Positions 1 to 10,412 of a DNA stretch of 64,000 nucleotides are shown here, one piece after another (the stretch's first letter is position 1; every line of letters begins with the position of its first letter). Source of the DNA: Sodiomyces alkalinus F11 (Eukaryota; Ascomycota; Sordariomycetes; Glomerellales; Plectosphaerellaceae). The stretch lies in assembly GCF_003711515.1 (NCBI RefSeq), contig NW_021167093.1:756940-820939 (forward strand). The letters are read 5' to 3'. The notes under the pieces are model-generated. The model saw nothing but the letters and a program-made list of their open reading frames with translations, ran no database searches and was not told the origin of the DNA. The position numbers and the translations under genes were made by a program.

Positions 1-1150
1 CCCCCCGGGATACTATCGTAGCGGCACTATAATACCGGCGCTACGGTATAGCTGGAAGAGTCGTGGGATAGCGTTATCCCGACCTCGACTATACAGAATT
101 CGTAATAGACCCACTTTTCGTAATACGAGTATTCCCCGTGGCAGGATATAGCGCGGAACCGATATAAGACTAAAACGGGATTACCGCGCCCCCCGGAACC
201 GAGAGTAACTAAGATTAGGGCAGAAATTTAGGCCCTACTAGCTAATAAGAATATAATCGAATAGGTTATAGAGCTAGTAAAGGAACTAATCACGATACGT
301 AGTACCCGTAAGAATACCGGCGTAATACCGCTAGTATACTTATACGCTTCTATTGGCTATATTATCCGAGAGGAACTCCGAAAAGGAATAAACGGTATAA
401 AAGAGACTTAGGCTAATATTATAGGCCGGGCTCTCGTAGCGGTACCGCTATAGGACCCCGCCCCCCCTAAAATAATCCCCGTTAGGTACTACCAGGAACT
501 AATTATCCGTTAAAGAACCCTCCCCGAAGACTAGCCTCTTAAAGCCAGGACCCTAAAGGAAATTATCTAAGCTATAAACGCTACGACTACCCGATATAAT
601 ACCGGAACGGTATAGAAGCTACTAAGCGGAGATATCTACCTTACCTTCACCGAAGGGGTATAATAGTAGGCCACCTATAAGGAATAATAGGTAAAGAAGG
701 CCTTTAGTAAAGGAGCCACCCTAGCCGTATAAACCTACCCTATGCTTATAAAGGCTATCCCCCGGGAGGTCCTTAACGCCTTATCCGAGGAGGACCTACT
801 AGTATCCTTATAAGACACGAACCCTAAGGCTAAAATCCTCTAAGTATAATAGCGAGTACCCCGCCACGGTACCGGTAGGGTAACGCTTTTTCTTATCGAA
901 TCGGCTTTACCGGAAGGGGTAGTAAGCCTTATCCGGAATACCCTCCTCTTTAAAGGGGGTAGCTATATCTATAAACTATACGATCCTAACCTTAGCTCCC
1001 TAAAATACTATAAGTGCCTATACTTCGGCTATAAGGCTAACGGCTACCTTACGGTAGAGAGACTATACTATTACTACGCTAAGCCCGAATCGGCGTACTT
1101 ATAGGGCTTAGGGTATTATAACGCTACGGCGCTTAGCCGCCCCCGCCGTT
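1..1150 (+). mobile_element. LINE-B copy B1, segment 1 (5' region and most of ORF1)
   Basis: First piece of a RIP-mutated non-LTR retrotransposon. Bases 1-120 match, in reverse complement, the 5' end of copy B3 near 49820-49930, so the window begins only about 80 bp inside the element. The frame reads as a gag-like ORF1 whose C-terminal part holds zinc-knuckle-like spacing near 1010-1110. In copy B3 near 48900 this still reads as CYKxLYFGY, with Cys and His codons turned to Tyr. Stops are frequent and mostly TAA or TAG at likely Gln/Trp positions. The segment ends at the target duplication of LINE-A copy A1 and resumes at 7449. The join is confirmed by copy B3, where the matching bases near 48780 are uninterrupted. 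Confidence 0.85.
1139..1150. repeat. Target-site duplication of LINE-A copy A1, left copy
   Basis: The 12-bp word gcccccgccgtt occurs here and again at 7437-7448, exactly flanking A1. The poly-T side (3' end of the minus-strand element) abuts this copy. The terminal TT may overlap the poly-T tail. Confidence 0.88.
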
Positions 1151-1336
1151 TTTTCTTTTTTTTCTTTTATTCATTACGCGTATACAGCCCTAAAGCTATA
1201 GCGCGGCGCCTATCGCCCTAAGGGCTAGAGGCTGTTAGAAGCTAGGTATAGTATAATAGAGCGTACTAAATAAAGGAAATCCTCCGTAATAATCTGCCTA
1301 ATAAAACCTAGTACGTAAAAAACCAAAGTAAAATAA

Positions 1337-4300
1337 CTAGACCGTAGGAATCGTGGTTTACGCTCTATACCACTCTGCCGAGGCTATTTTAGTAGCTAAA
1401 AGGTAGGCCTATAAGGCCTGTATTCCTTTTTTAGTACTAAATAATAGCGGCAGAGATAGCGGTAGGCCTGCTAGGGCTTCCCGCAGGGCTCTTCGTTCTT
1501 CTTTATAAAAAGGGCAGGAAAGAATACGGTGTATTGTATCCTGTATAGGGGAGCCGGGACAGGAATAGCGGTCGTTAGGGTAGTTTTAGGCCCTTTTTTA
1601 GTGGGTTTTTAGGTATCCAAAGCCGGTTTTTAACTACGTAAAAGCCGATTTTACCTACCTAGGGCCTTATATTAGAAGTGGTTTTTGGGAGAAACGGAGG
1701 TTATCGCGGACTAGTCACCGGTATAGACGGGCTAATCGAACCGATTTACCTCTTTTCTCCTCCTCCTCTTCGTGATTCTATAGAGTTTTCTAGTCTTAAA
1801 TAAGGGCTTTATTTATCCGGCGTTTTAGGTGGCTAAGGGTAACTAAACTAACGGATTTAGTAGCTTTTTCGGGGTTTAAGGCCCCTTCAACTACCTTATC
1901 CGCTAGTTCGTTCCCTTCTATCCCCACGTGCGAGGGGCAGTACCATATAGAAACCGACGTGCCTAGTAGTTTAAGGCGTGAAATAAGGTCTTTAGCTTCT
2001 ATAGCCCACTATAAGGTGCGCTGAAGCTTTTGAATAGCCGCCTGGGAATCACTAAAAATATAGCACTCTAGGGGCCTCGGCGTCTACTCTAGGGCAGCGT
2101 AAAGGGCCTGGAGAATAGCGTATAATTCAGCGTTCACTTCGGCAGCGGCCCCTAGGTTAAAGCCTATAGCTTTACAGGGCCTTCCGGTAATAGTCTATTA
2201 TATTATAGCGGCTATAGCCTACGAGGGTCCTTTAGGGGGCCTAGTAGGGTGGCCTAGGGAGCCGTCGGTATAGAAAATAGCAGCCTATTCCCCTAGGCCT
2301 TATTATATTTTAGCTAGGGCTTCGAGGTAGGCTATTTTCTAATTAAGGGTATCGGGGCCAGGGCCAGGGTTAGTGGCTATAATAGGCCGGTCTTTAGGGA
2401 AAAAGGGCCTTAGATCCGCTAAGGGTTCCGAAGCCTAGGGGGCCTCCTACCTAGCCGAAGGGCCCTTAATATCCTAAGACTAACCTATTAAAGCCGCTAT
2501 TTCTAGGCCTAGCCTAAATAGCTATATACTAGGTAGGAGGTTCTATAGCTGGTTTAGGCCTTCGTGGTTTTCGCTTAGTAGGAGCTGGCGTCTAATAGGG
2601 TGGTTCGGTAGGAATTTTAAGGTTCTAAAGGCATAAAGCCTATTAGACCTAGTTAACCGAACCGCCGCTGGGGGGACTACTGCTTCGAGTTCTAGAGGCC
2701 GTAAAGAGGCCCCCTTAAAAGCACCTAAGGCCCTAACTAGGGCCCTAACTAGGGCCCCGTACTATAGTCGTTCTAGACGATCTATAAGGTGGTTTTTCGG
2801 TGATTTAGGGTCCTACTAGAGCTACGAGCTAAAATCGGCTAGGGAGGTAATACCGGCTATATATAGCTGCCTTAGGGCCTTAAAAGAAAGACCCCTCTAC
2901 GAGCGAGCTAGCCTGTGTAGTCTATTTAGGGCCCCTAAAGCTGAATTTAGGCGTTTTTCGACGTGGGGTTTAAAGGATAGCTTAGGATTAAACCAGACCC
3001 CTAGCCACCTAATATCACCAAGCGTAGGTTTAACTAGGTGCCCCCCTATAGTAGCTAGAGTATCTTCTTTAGAGCGTCTTCGGTGGAAGTGAATAAGCTC
3101 TGTTTTTTTAGGGTTAAAGAGGACTTAGTTAACTTTTACTACGTCGAAAAAGGAGGCTATGGCTTTTTCTAGGGTTCTATAGTTCTTCCTAGTCGACGTA
3201 GATACTATAGATAGCTAGAAATCGTCGATATAGGATAGCTAAAGGCCCTGAAAATCCGGCCCCGCTATAACCTTCCTAATATAAATTAGGAATATAATAG
3301 GGGAAACCGGGGAGCCTTATAGAACCCCTATATTTAGGGCGGTAGGCTATTAGACCTGCCCCTCGAAAGCTAGTTAGATACGCCTGTTTTCTGTGAAAGA
3401 GGCTACCTATATAACTAGGTTCGGGGGTAATTATAGTTCTTAAAGGGTCCTGAGTAGCTAAGGACGGGCGATATAATCGAAGGCTCCCTAAATATCTAAA
3501 AATAGCGTAGAAATCACCGGATTCTGGCGTGATTTACGCTGTTTTTCGATATAGTAGAGGAGGAGAAAGGCCGTATCGATAGTAGAGCGTTATTTTCTAC
3601 CCCCTATTTAACTAGGGTGTAAAAGGTCGTCGCCGGTATTAGCTATAAAGCTAAGCTTAGTAGCTATAACCCTCTTAAGGACTTTACCTAAGCAGTTTAG
3701 AAGGGCTATAATCCTATAAGACTTAGGATTAGAATAATCCTTCTTCCCTGGCTTCGGTAAGACGACCCCTAGGGCTTTGTTCTAGTAGGTAGGGTAGTAG
3801 CCTGCTAAAAGTAGGGCTAAATAGGCTTATAAAAAGGACCCGGGGATAACCTTATAGGCCTGCTGGATCGGTGTTAGATTAATCCTATTCGGCCCTAGGG
3901 CTTTCCCCTTAGCGGCGCCGAATATAGCGCGCTGTAGTTCGGCAGCCTAGAGGCTAGGCCACTCCCACAGTCTTCTGAGGCCCTTACTGCGTGATCTAGT
4001 CAGGCTCTAGGGGCCGTTCGAAGGGTAGGAGGGGCCTAGGCCCCCTAAAGGCCCTATAAATACAGGGGCTTTAGGGGCGTTAGTGGTGGAAGAAGAAGAA
4101 GAAGAAGATAGTGCTGGAAAAAGGGTGTGAACTAGGGCGTTGTATTTATCTTCGAAGGCGTAGGCCTTCTGCTTCGTAGGCGTTTAAATCGGTGGGATTT
4201 TCGCGATAAGGCCGCTTTTCGTATAGTTATAGGCCTTAAAGATTTCAGGGCCTTCGGCGTGGGCTAGGAAGGCCTTCTAGTGGTCGTTCTTTACTGTTTT

Positions 4301-5529
4301 TACCGCCCTATAGTAGACGTTCCGAGCTTCTTTCTAAGAGGTTTCTAAAGACGCTATCTGGGTAGCCGAAGCCCCCCTTTTAGATATCTTTCTAAATACC
4401 CTAAAAGCCCTACTAGCTGATTTTCGTAGGGCCTTTAGCTCTTTAGTCTACTAGGGCTTCGAACACTCTACTACCCTTAACTTAGGCACTATAGCCTAAA
4501 GCGCTAGGGTAATAGTGTCCCAGTGGTATCGACCTAAAGAGTCCTAGTCCGAGGCGTTAATAGCCTATTAGAGGTTCCGGTTAAGGCTAGGTTCTAGGCT
4601 CTTTAGGGTACTAGAAAATAGGTCCTAATTAGCTAGCTTATAGTTATAAGCCGACGGGAGAGACTTATTTATAGGACCTTTAGACCTAAGATAGTAGCCG
4701 AAAGGAGGATAGCGCGGTGTAAAGAGGTAGTGTTTTCGATATATTCCCACTTATCGAAGCGGAGACGATTAAAGCCGGGCGTGTAAAAGGCTACGTCTAT
4801 AACCGACTCTTAACGAAGATTAGACCTAGAAAAGGTCCCCCCGTTTAGGTTAACTTCTTCAGAATCCACTAAACAGGTAGCTCCGAGGCTATCTAACTAG
4901 TCTACTAGGGCCTAGCCCTTAGTAGAAGCCTAGTTGGTAGTAGTTCCGTTCTACTACTAGTAGTTTCTGTTAAAGTCCCCTATAATAAGGGTAGGCTTAG
5001 GGACCTGTAGGCCCTATAATACTCGATCCTCGGTTTAGGGCCGGTTGCTAGGGCCTGAAAAGGAGGGGAAAGAAGAAGAAGAAGAAGAAGTGGAAGAGGT
5101 AAAAGGGGTAGGGCTAGGGGGCCGCCCTCGGCCTATCGTTTCGGGGTCCTATTCTATCTAATTATAGACGTGTAGAATATAAAAGGTCTATGGATAATAA
5201 ACCTCTATAATCTGCGAGTCTATATCGTTTAGAAGGGTATCGCGGTGTGAAAAATCGATACTAGAGCCCTTTCTTATATAAATAAGGACCCTAGGCTTAG
5301 TAGGGAAGAACTAGGTTTTTTAGGATATAGGCGTGACGGTGTAGAACACAGGGTGGTTTCGAATAAACCACCCTGCTAGTGTCGAGACGTAGGCTGGTTC
5401 CTGAATAAGGACTATATTAGCCGAAGCCTCTAAAGCCTATTCTAGGATAGCCTTTTACGCCCGGGCCTATTTCTCGACGTTATATTAAATAAACCGGATA
5501 TATTTCGAACTAAAAGGCCCTTTATTTAT
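1337..5529 (-). pseudogene. LINE-A ORF2 in A1 (endonuclease, reverse transcriptase, RNase H), broken
   Basis: Remnant of the ORF2 polyprotein, which nicks the target site and primes cDNA synthesis from it. Read on the minus strand it begins at an ATA that replaces ATG (5527-5529), and ends at the TAG at 1337-1339 that is shared with copies A2 and A4. In order it has an exonuclease-endonuclease-phosphatase (APE-like) domain about 5500-4700, reverse transcriptase about 3950-3000, RNase H about 2290-1850 and a C-terminal Cys-rich knuckle near 1550. Numerous TAG/TAA codons replace Gln and Trp, the expected result of C-to-T change at CpA on either strand. The product cannot be full length. Confidence 0.82.
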
Positions 5530-5535
5530 AGAATT

Positions 5536-7288
5536 TTAGGGTTTTATAGCTTAAAAGACCTTATAGTCCCTACTAAAGGGGGGGCAATCTCCCTCGTAGT
5601 TATAGCACTTATAGGTCTTATACTCGTAGTCTCCGTATTCTTTATACTCGTTATAGTACTGGTATTCTTCCCTATAGCCTTTAACGGCACAGATAGGGCA
5701 GGAAGCTAGGCTTTTATAGGTCCCTCGGGTATACCCGAATTTCCAGCAGTTAAAGCACTGGGTTCTAGGGGTTATAGGCCTATATTTATAGACTTTTAGC
5801 CGCTAGCCGGCTATATAGAGCCCCTGTTTTAGGTAGTACTTCTATTCTTTAGTGGAGGGTATAGAAATAACCACTATGCCGTAAAACGCGTTTGGAGCCC
5901 CTAGCCACCGAGGCTTCCCTACTACCCTAATAGGGTTAATGGTGCCGATTTCGGTGGCTAGGTCCTATAAACCCAGGCCCTGTTATAGGCTTCGGTTTAG
6001 GGCCTTTTACGGCGGCTTAGAAGGGTCGGGTAGAGGGGTATCGCTACCCCTAGCTCTAAAGGCTCTAGAAGGCACCTATTTAATAATAAGCTTAAACTAG
6101 TCGCCTATAGGCTAGAGGGGTTAGAGGGGAAGGTTTAGCTCTTTAAACCACTGATTCTGCGAGTCTAGGAGCTATTAAACGCTATGTTTCGGCCCCGGGG
6201 TTAAAATAAGGTTCCCGTTAGTCGACCGGCTAATAGCCGTAACTACAGGGAATTTTAGCGCCTTATTAAGCTTATTCCGAAGCGCGAGGGGGTTAAAGTT
6301 TTCCCTAGGAATCGCTGCCCCTGCCGTAGGCTGTAAAATAACCTTAGGAACCTTCTTAGGGTCTATTAGGAGGGGTGCTAGGGGCATAGATATTAGGGTG
6401 GGGGCTAAGGGTGCTGAAGCCCCTGAAATAGGGGCCTAGGGTGCTATAGGGCCTTTTTTCCCCTTTATAGCTTCGCTATAAAGGGGTTTAGGCTATTCTA
6501 TAAGCCTACGAACTGCCTAGACTAGTTCGTCGACCACAGGAGGCTAGGGGGCTTCTAGAACTTTATTAATAGCAGATTTAACCCCTACGGATAGGGCCTT
6601 AATCTAGGGGGCAGGGTCGAGGGTATAGGCCTATTAAAGTAGCTAAAGAGCCTATTAGAGTAGTTCCTTAGCCTATGCCTTACTAGCCGATTTAGTCGAT
6701 ATCTGGGGCTTAGCCGAGGTTTCTCTAAGGGCTTTAGCTATTCCGGGGGCCCTTTTAGCCTATTTAGAGCCTAAGAGGCTCGGGCTTTTAGTAGGGGGGC
6801 CCCTAGAGGCAGGGGGGGCCCTAGAGGGCGTTTCGAAAGCGCCTTCGGCTTCCGAGTCCGAGGGGCATTCGATTCGGGTCCTAGAAAAGCGTCTAGGAGT
6901 AGGCGTAGAGGGGCTAAGGTGCCTTTTTGAATTCAGGGGCGTAGCGAGGGTTAAATCCTCTATATTAGAGATATTACCTATATCCACCTCCCCTAGGCCC
7001 TCTATAGTTATAGGGGCCTTAGGGGGGGGGGGCGTTAGGGGCGTTAAGGGCGTTAGGGGCGTTGGGGGCGTTAGGGGCGTTAAGGGCGTTAGGGGCGTTG
7101 GGGGCGTTATTATGGCTGGCGTTATGGCTAGTGGGTTGTTGTTTATAGCGTTGTGGTTAGGTCGAGGTCGGGGGTGCGCCTCTGCGCGGCTAGACCTGCT
7201 GCTTTGTCAGCGTGGGCACACGGGCTATATTAGACTTTTCCCCCGCACGCGGGGGAGCAGGCCCGTTTCCAGGTATTTTCGTACTTAT
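5536..7288 (-). pseudogene. LINE-A ORF1 in A1 (gag-like zinc-knuckle protein), broken
   Basis: RNA-binding ORF1 remnant. The stop at 5536-5538 is TAA here and in A2 but TGA in A4, so TAA probably arose from TGA. The start is ATA (7286-7288), where A2 still has ATG. The N-terminal part is Pro/Ser-rich and includes an expanded 9-bp repeat coding for a three-residue period (about 7022-7108). The C-terminal part carries Cys-rich knuckles near 5600-5760. ORF1 and ORF2 are separated by only a few bases, which suggests reinitiation or coupled translation in the live ancestor (inference). Confidence 0.75.
7022..7108. repeat. GC-rich 9-bp minisatellite inside LINE-A ORF1
   Basis: About nine tandem units of the type ggcgttagg/ggcgttggg. 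They stay in phase with ORF1 on the minus strand (Asn-Ala-Pro-like triplets). The matching region of A4 (about 35930-35970) has far fewer units and A2 (about 8905-8950) is degenerate, so the array is length-variable between copies. Confidence 0.85.
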
Positions 7289-7436
7289 AATACGCCTAAA
7301 TTAGCACCTGCGCGATACAGGGCTATAGATAGGCGTATAGAGCTTAAAAAGAGCTATCGATTAATATAGGTTTTGAGTGGTTTAGGGCGTTTACGCGTAA
7401 AACGTAGGTCCCCCCACGTAAGTTGTAAGAAGGATA

Positions 7437-7448
7437 GCCCCCGCCGTT
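7437..7448. repeat. Target-site duplication of LINE-A copy A1, right copy
   Basis: Identical 12-bp partner of 1139-1150. It abuts the 5' end of A1. LINE-B sequence continues directly at 7449. Confidence 0.88.
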
Positions 7449-8594
7449 ATACCGCCTATACCGGAGACTATAATACCTTTAACGACTTATACCGATTATT
7501 AAGGAAAAAGGCCGAGAAGACTCGCGAAGCATATAAGTACTAAGCCAGAGACTTTAATATTACCCGTTAGACCGAAGCGGTATACCTGTAATAGCCGTCG
7601 ATCTTCCCCCTGATTATTATCGCCCAGGACTAGGACTAGCCCCTCTATAAGGGCCGCGGACGCCCCCTAAAAAGGACTAAAGGATAGGAGGGCTCCCTAA
7701 TACCGGGCCCTATAAGCGCTTATATAGTCCCTTATAGGGCTAATAAGGTATTATAGTAAAAGCTATAAAGCTAGAATTAGACCCCGGTTATACCGGGTAT
7801 ATTATCTTAACCCCCCCCCCCCGCCTACTAACTAATAAGAATCCACGTCCTTTCGTGGAATATAGGGAGGAGTTGGGCGTGGCGGGAGCTCCCGCTCCGG
7901 TACCGCGCCGAGTACAATATAATAGTAATCCAGGAACCTAGCCTTAACCCCTTTATAAAGATCCCTGCCTACCCCTCCTAAGGGGTATACCGGCTAATCT
8001 AAGGAGGAGGCCGCGCCCTCCTATATATATAAAAGAGATACCCGCTATACACGTGGACGTAGCGGGCCTACCGTGATGCCTACGCGGTTATATTTAGGAC
8101 TAGGGATAAAGCTCTTATAATTTAGTTAATCTACTTAAAGAACTACTAGTTAGCTAGGACCCCCTAGAATATACACTTATAAGATATACTCGATATAATA
8201 CCGCCGCGTGGCCGCTATATCTTTATCGGGGACTTTAACCTATATTACCCCCTATAATTATAGCCACCGCGTTATTACCCCCGAGCCGATACCCTGCTTA
8301 CCCTTATAACCCGGTAGAACCTAGACTTAATAACCCCCCCCGGAACTACTATCTATATAGCACCGCCCGGGCCGGCGCGCTAGTACTATCGACCTTATAT
8401 AGGCGATATAAGGGCTCCGCTACGATTTCGGCGGCCCCGATAAGACTATTATCGGGTCGGACTACTACTTATAGACGGCCTAAATCTATACGGAGATAGG
8501 CACCGCGCTAAGCACCGCGATACTACTACCGTAGGACTTAGGCGGGCCCCGCTAGGTCTAGAAGGACTTCGACCCCTTATAGGTCCCCTAGCTC
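7449..8594 (+). mobile_element. LINE-B copy B1, segment 2 (ORF1 end, ORF2 endonuclease)
   Basis: Continuation of B1 after the A1 insertion. The first part finishes ORF1. A run of 12 C at 7811-7822 marks the ORF1/ORF2 boundary and is also present as 12 G on the minus strand in B3 (48408-48419). After it comes an endonuclease-like domain: an N-terminal core near 7850-7960 and a GDFN-type motif near 8228-8240 (gggactttaac). The segment stops at the target duplication of A2 and resumes at 14794. Copy B3 near 47620-47700 shows the join uninterrupted. All frames are broken by RIP-type stops. Confidence 0.85.
8583..8594. repeat. Target-site duplication of LINE-A copy A2, left copy
   Basis: The 12-bp word gtcccctagctc is repeated exactly at 14782-14793, flanking A2. 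Confidence 0.93.
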
Positions 8595-8725
8595 ACGTGG
8601 GGGGACCTACGTTTTACGTGCAAACGGTCTAAACCACTTAAAAGCTATATCAATCGATAGCTCTTTCTAAGCTCTATACGCCTATTTATAGCCCTGTATC
8701 GCGCAGGCGCTATTTAGGGCGTAAA

Positions 8726-10407
8726 ATGAGTGCGAAAACGCCTGGAAACGCACCTACGGGTGCCCCACGTGCGGGGGAAAAATCTGATATAGCCCGTGCG
8801 CCGCTGATAAAGCAGCCGCGCAGAGCCGTAACCACTAACGCCTCGCGACCCTAGCACCCTATAAAAGACCCCAGCCATAATAATAGCCATAGTACTAGCT
8901 ATAATAACGCCCTAGCCCACCATAACGCCCCCTGAACTAACCCTGAGCCCCCTATGATTATAGAGGGCTTAGGGGAGGTAGAAATAGGGGAAACCCCTGA
9001 AAGCCCTGTAAATACAGGGACTTCTACCTTTAGTACGCCCCTTAATTCGAAAAGGCAGCTTAGCCCTTCGACCCCAACCCCTAGAAGGTTTTCTAGGACC
9101 CGAACCGAGCCCCCCTCCGACTCTAAGGCCGAAGGCCTCTTCGAAACGCCCTCTAGGCCCCCCCCTGCTAAAAAATAGGGCCTTATAGGCTCTAAATAGG
9201 CTAAAAAGGCCCCTGGAACTGCTGGAAACCCCTCTACTGCGCCCCAGAAGTCGACTAGTTCGGCTAGTAAGGCCCAGGCTAGGGGGCTTCTCCAGCAGGC
9301 TTTTTAGCTACTCTAACAGGCCTACGACCTCGACCCTGTCCCCTAAATTAAAGCCCTATCTATAGGGCTTAAATCTGCTATCGACGGAACCCTATAAGGC
9401 TCCTAGCCCCCTATACTCGAGCAGAAGGTCGACGAACTAGCCTAAGCAGTTTGTAGGCTTACAGAATAACGTAAACCCCTTTATAGCGAGGCTATAAAGG
9501 GAAAAACAGGCTTTATAGCACCCTAGGCCCCCTAAAAGGCCTTAGCACCTTTATCCCCCCCGGCCCCCCTCCCCACGGACCCTAAAAAGGTCCCTAAGGT
9601 TATTGTACAGCCTATAGCAGGGGAAATAATCCCCCGGGAGAACTTTAATCCTCTTAAGCTCCGGAACAGGCTAAATAAGGCCCTAAAATCCCTGCTGTTA
9701 CGGCTATTAGCCTATCAACTAACGGGAACCGTATTTTAACTCCGGGCCCGAAATACAGCGTTCAGCAGCTCCTAGACTCTTAGAATCAGTGGTTTAAGGA
9801 GCTAAACCTGCCTCTTCAGCCCCCCTAACCTATAGGCGACTAGTTTAAGCTTATTATTAAATAGGTGCCTACTAGGGCCTTCGGAGGGGGGGAAACGCTG
9901 TTATCCGACCCTGCCGACCCTTCCGACACACCGCTAGAAGCCCTGAACCGCAGCCTTCGATAGGGCCTAGGTTTAAAGGACCTAGTTACTGAAATCGGCA
10001 CCTTTAACCCTGTTAGCGTGGTAGGGAAGCCTCGGTGGCTAGGAACCCTAGACGGGCTTTACGGCACTGTTATCGTTTTAGTGCTAACTACTAAAGAGCA
10101 GAAATACTACGTAAAATAGGGGCTCTATATAGCCGGCTAGCGGCTAAAGGTCTATAAATATAGGCCTATAACCCCTAGGACCTAGTGCTCTAACTGCTGG
10201 AAATTCGGGTATACCCGAGGGACCTGTAAGAGCCTAACTACCTGCTCTATCTACGCTACGGAGGGCTATAGCGACGAAGACCACTACTATAACGAGTGCG
10301 AGGAATACGGCGACTACGAACACAGGACCTATAAGTACTATAACTACGAGGGGGCATACCCCCCTTATAGTAAAAACTACAAGGTCTTTCAAGCTATTAA
10401 ACCCTAA
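8726..10407 (+). pseudogene. LINE-A ORF1 in A2 (gag-like zinc-knuckle protein), broken
   Basis: Would encode the nucleic-acid chaperone/RNA-binding protein of the element. The ATG at 8726 is kept and the frame can be followed through in-frame TAG/TAA codons. The N-terminus is Pro/Ser/Asn-rich. The C-terminal part has a CCHC-type knuckle at about 10185-10235 (CSNCWKFGYTRGTC; the His position reads Tyr, as expected from CAC/CAT to TAC/TAT) and further Cys-rich spacing to about 10350. The last codons are out of phase with the start by an uncorrected indel. The stop at 10405-10407 lies 5 nt before the inferred ORF2 start. Confidence 0.82.
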
Positions 10408-10412
10408 ATCCT

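Larger units (their letters stand above)
1151..7436 (-). mobile_element. LINE-A copy A1, full-length Tad1/I-like non-LTR retrotransposon
   Basis: A 6.3-kb element in reverse orientation. It has a T-rich tract (its A-tail) at 1149-1169, then a 3' UTR, ORF2, ORF1 and a 5' UTR ending at 7436. It aligns end to end with A2 and A4. It begins with the same 5' bases as A4 (tatccttcttayaacty in element sense), so both appear full length. A 12-bp target duplication brackets it. It lies inside LINE-B copy B1, so it inserted later than B1. RIP damage is moderate: stops interrupt both frames and the ORF1 start codon is ATA instead of ATG. Confidence 0.9.

Noticed and set aside
6175..6987. Two 70-75-codon minus-strand frames
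   Set aside because: Surviving open stretches of LINE-A ORF1 in A1, covered by that pseudogene entry.
7022..7108. Telomere-like gggcgttag repeats
   Set aside because: The 9-bp unit does not match the fungal TTAGGG repeat and lies in phase within LINE-A ORF1.
7112..7369. 85-codon frame on the plus strand
   Set aside because: Antisense to LINE-A ORF1 and 5' UTR in A1; no domain, and the matching stretches of A2 and A4 do not keep it.
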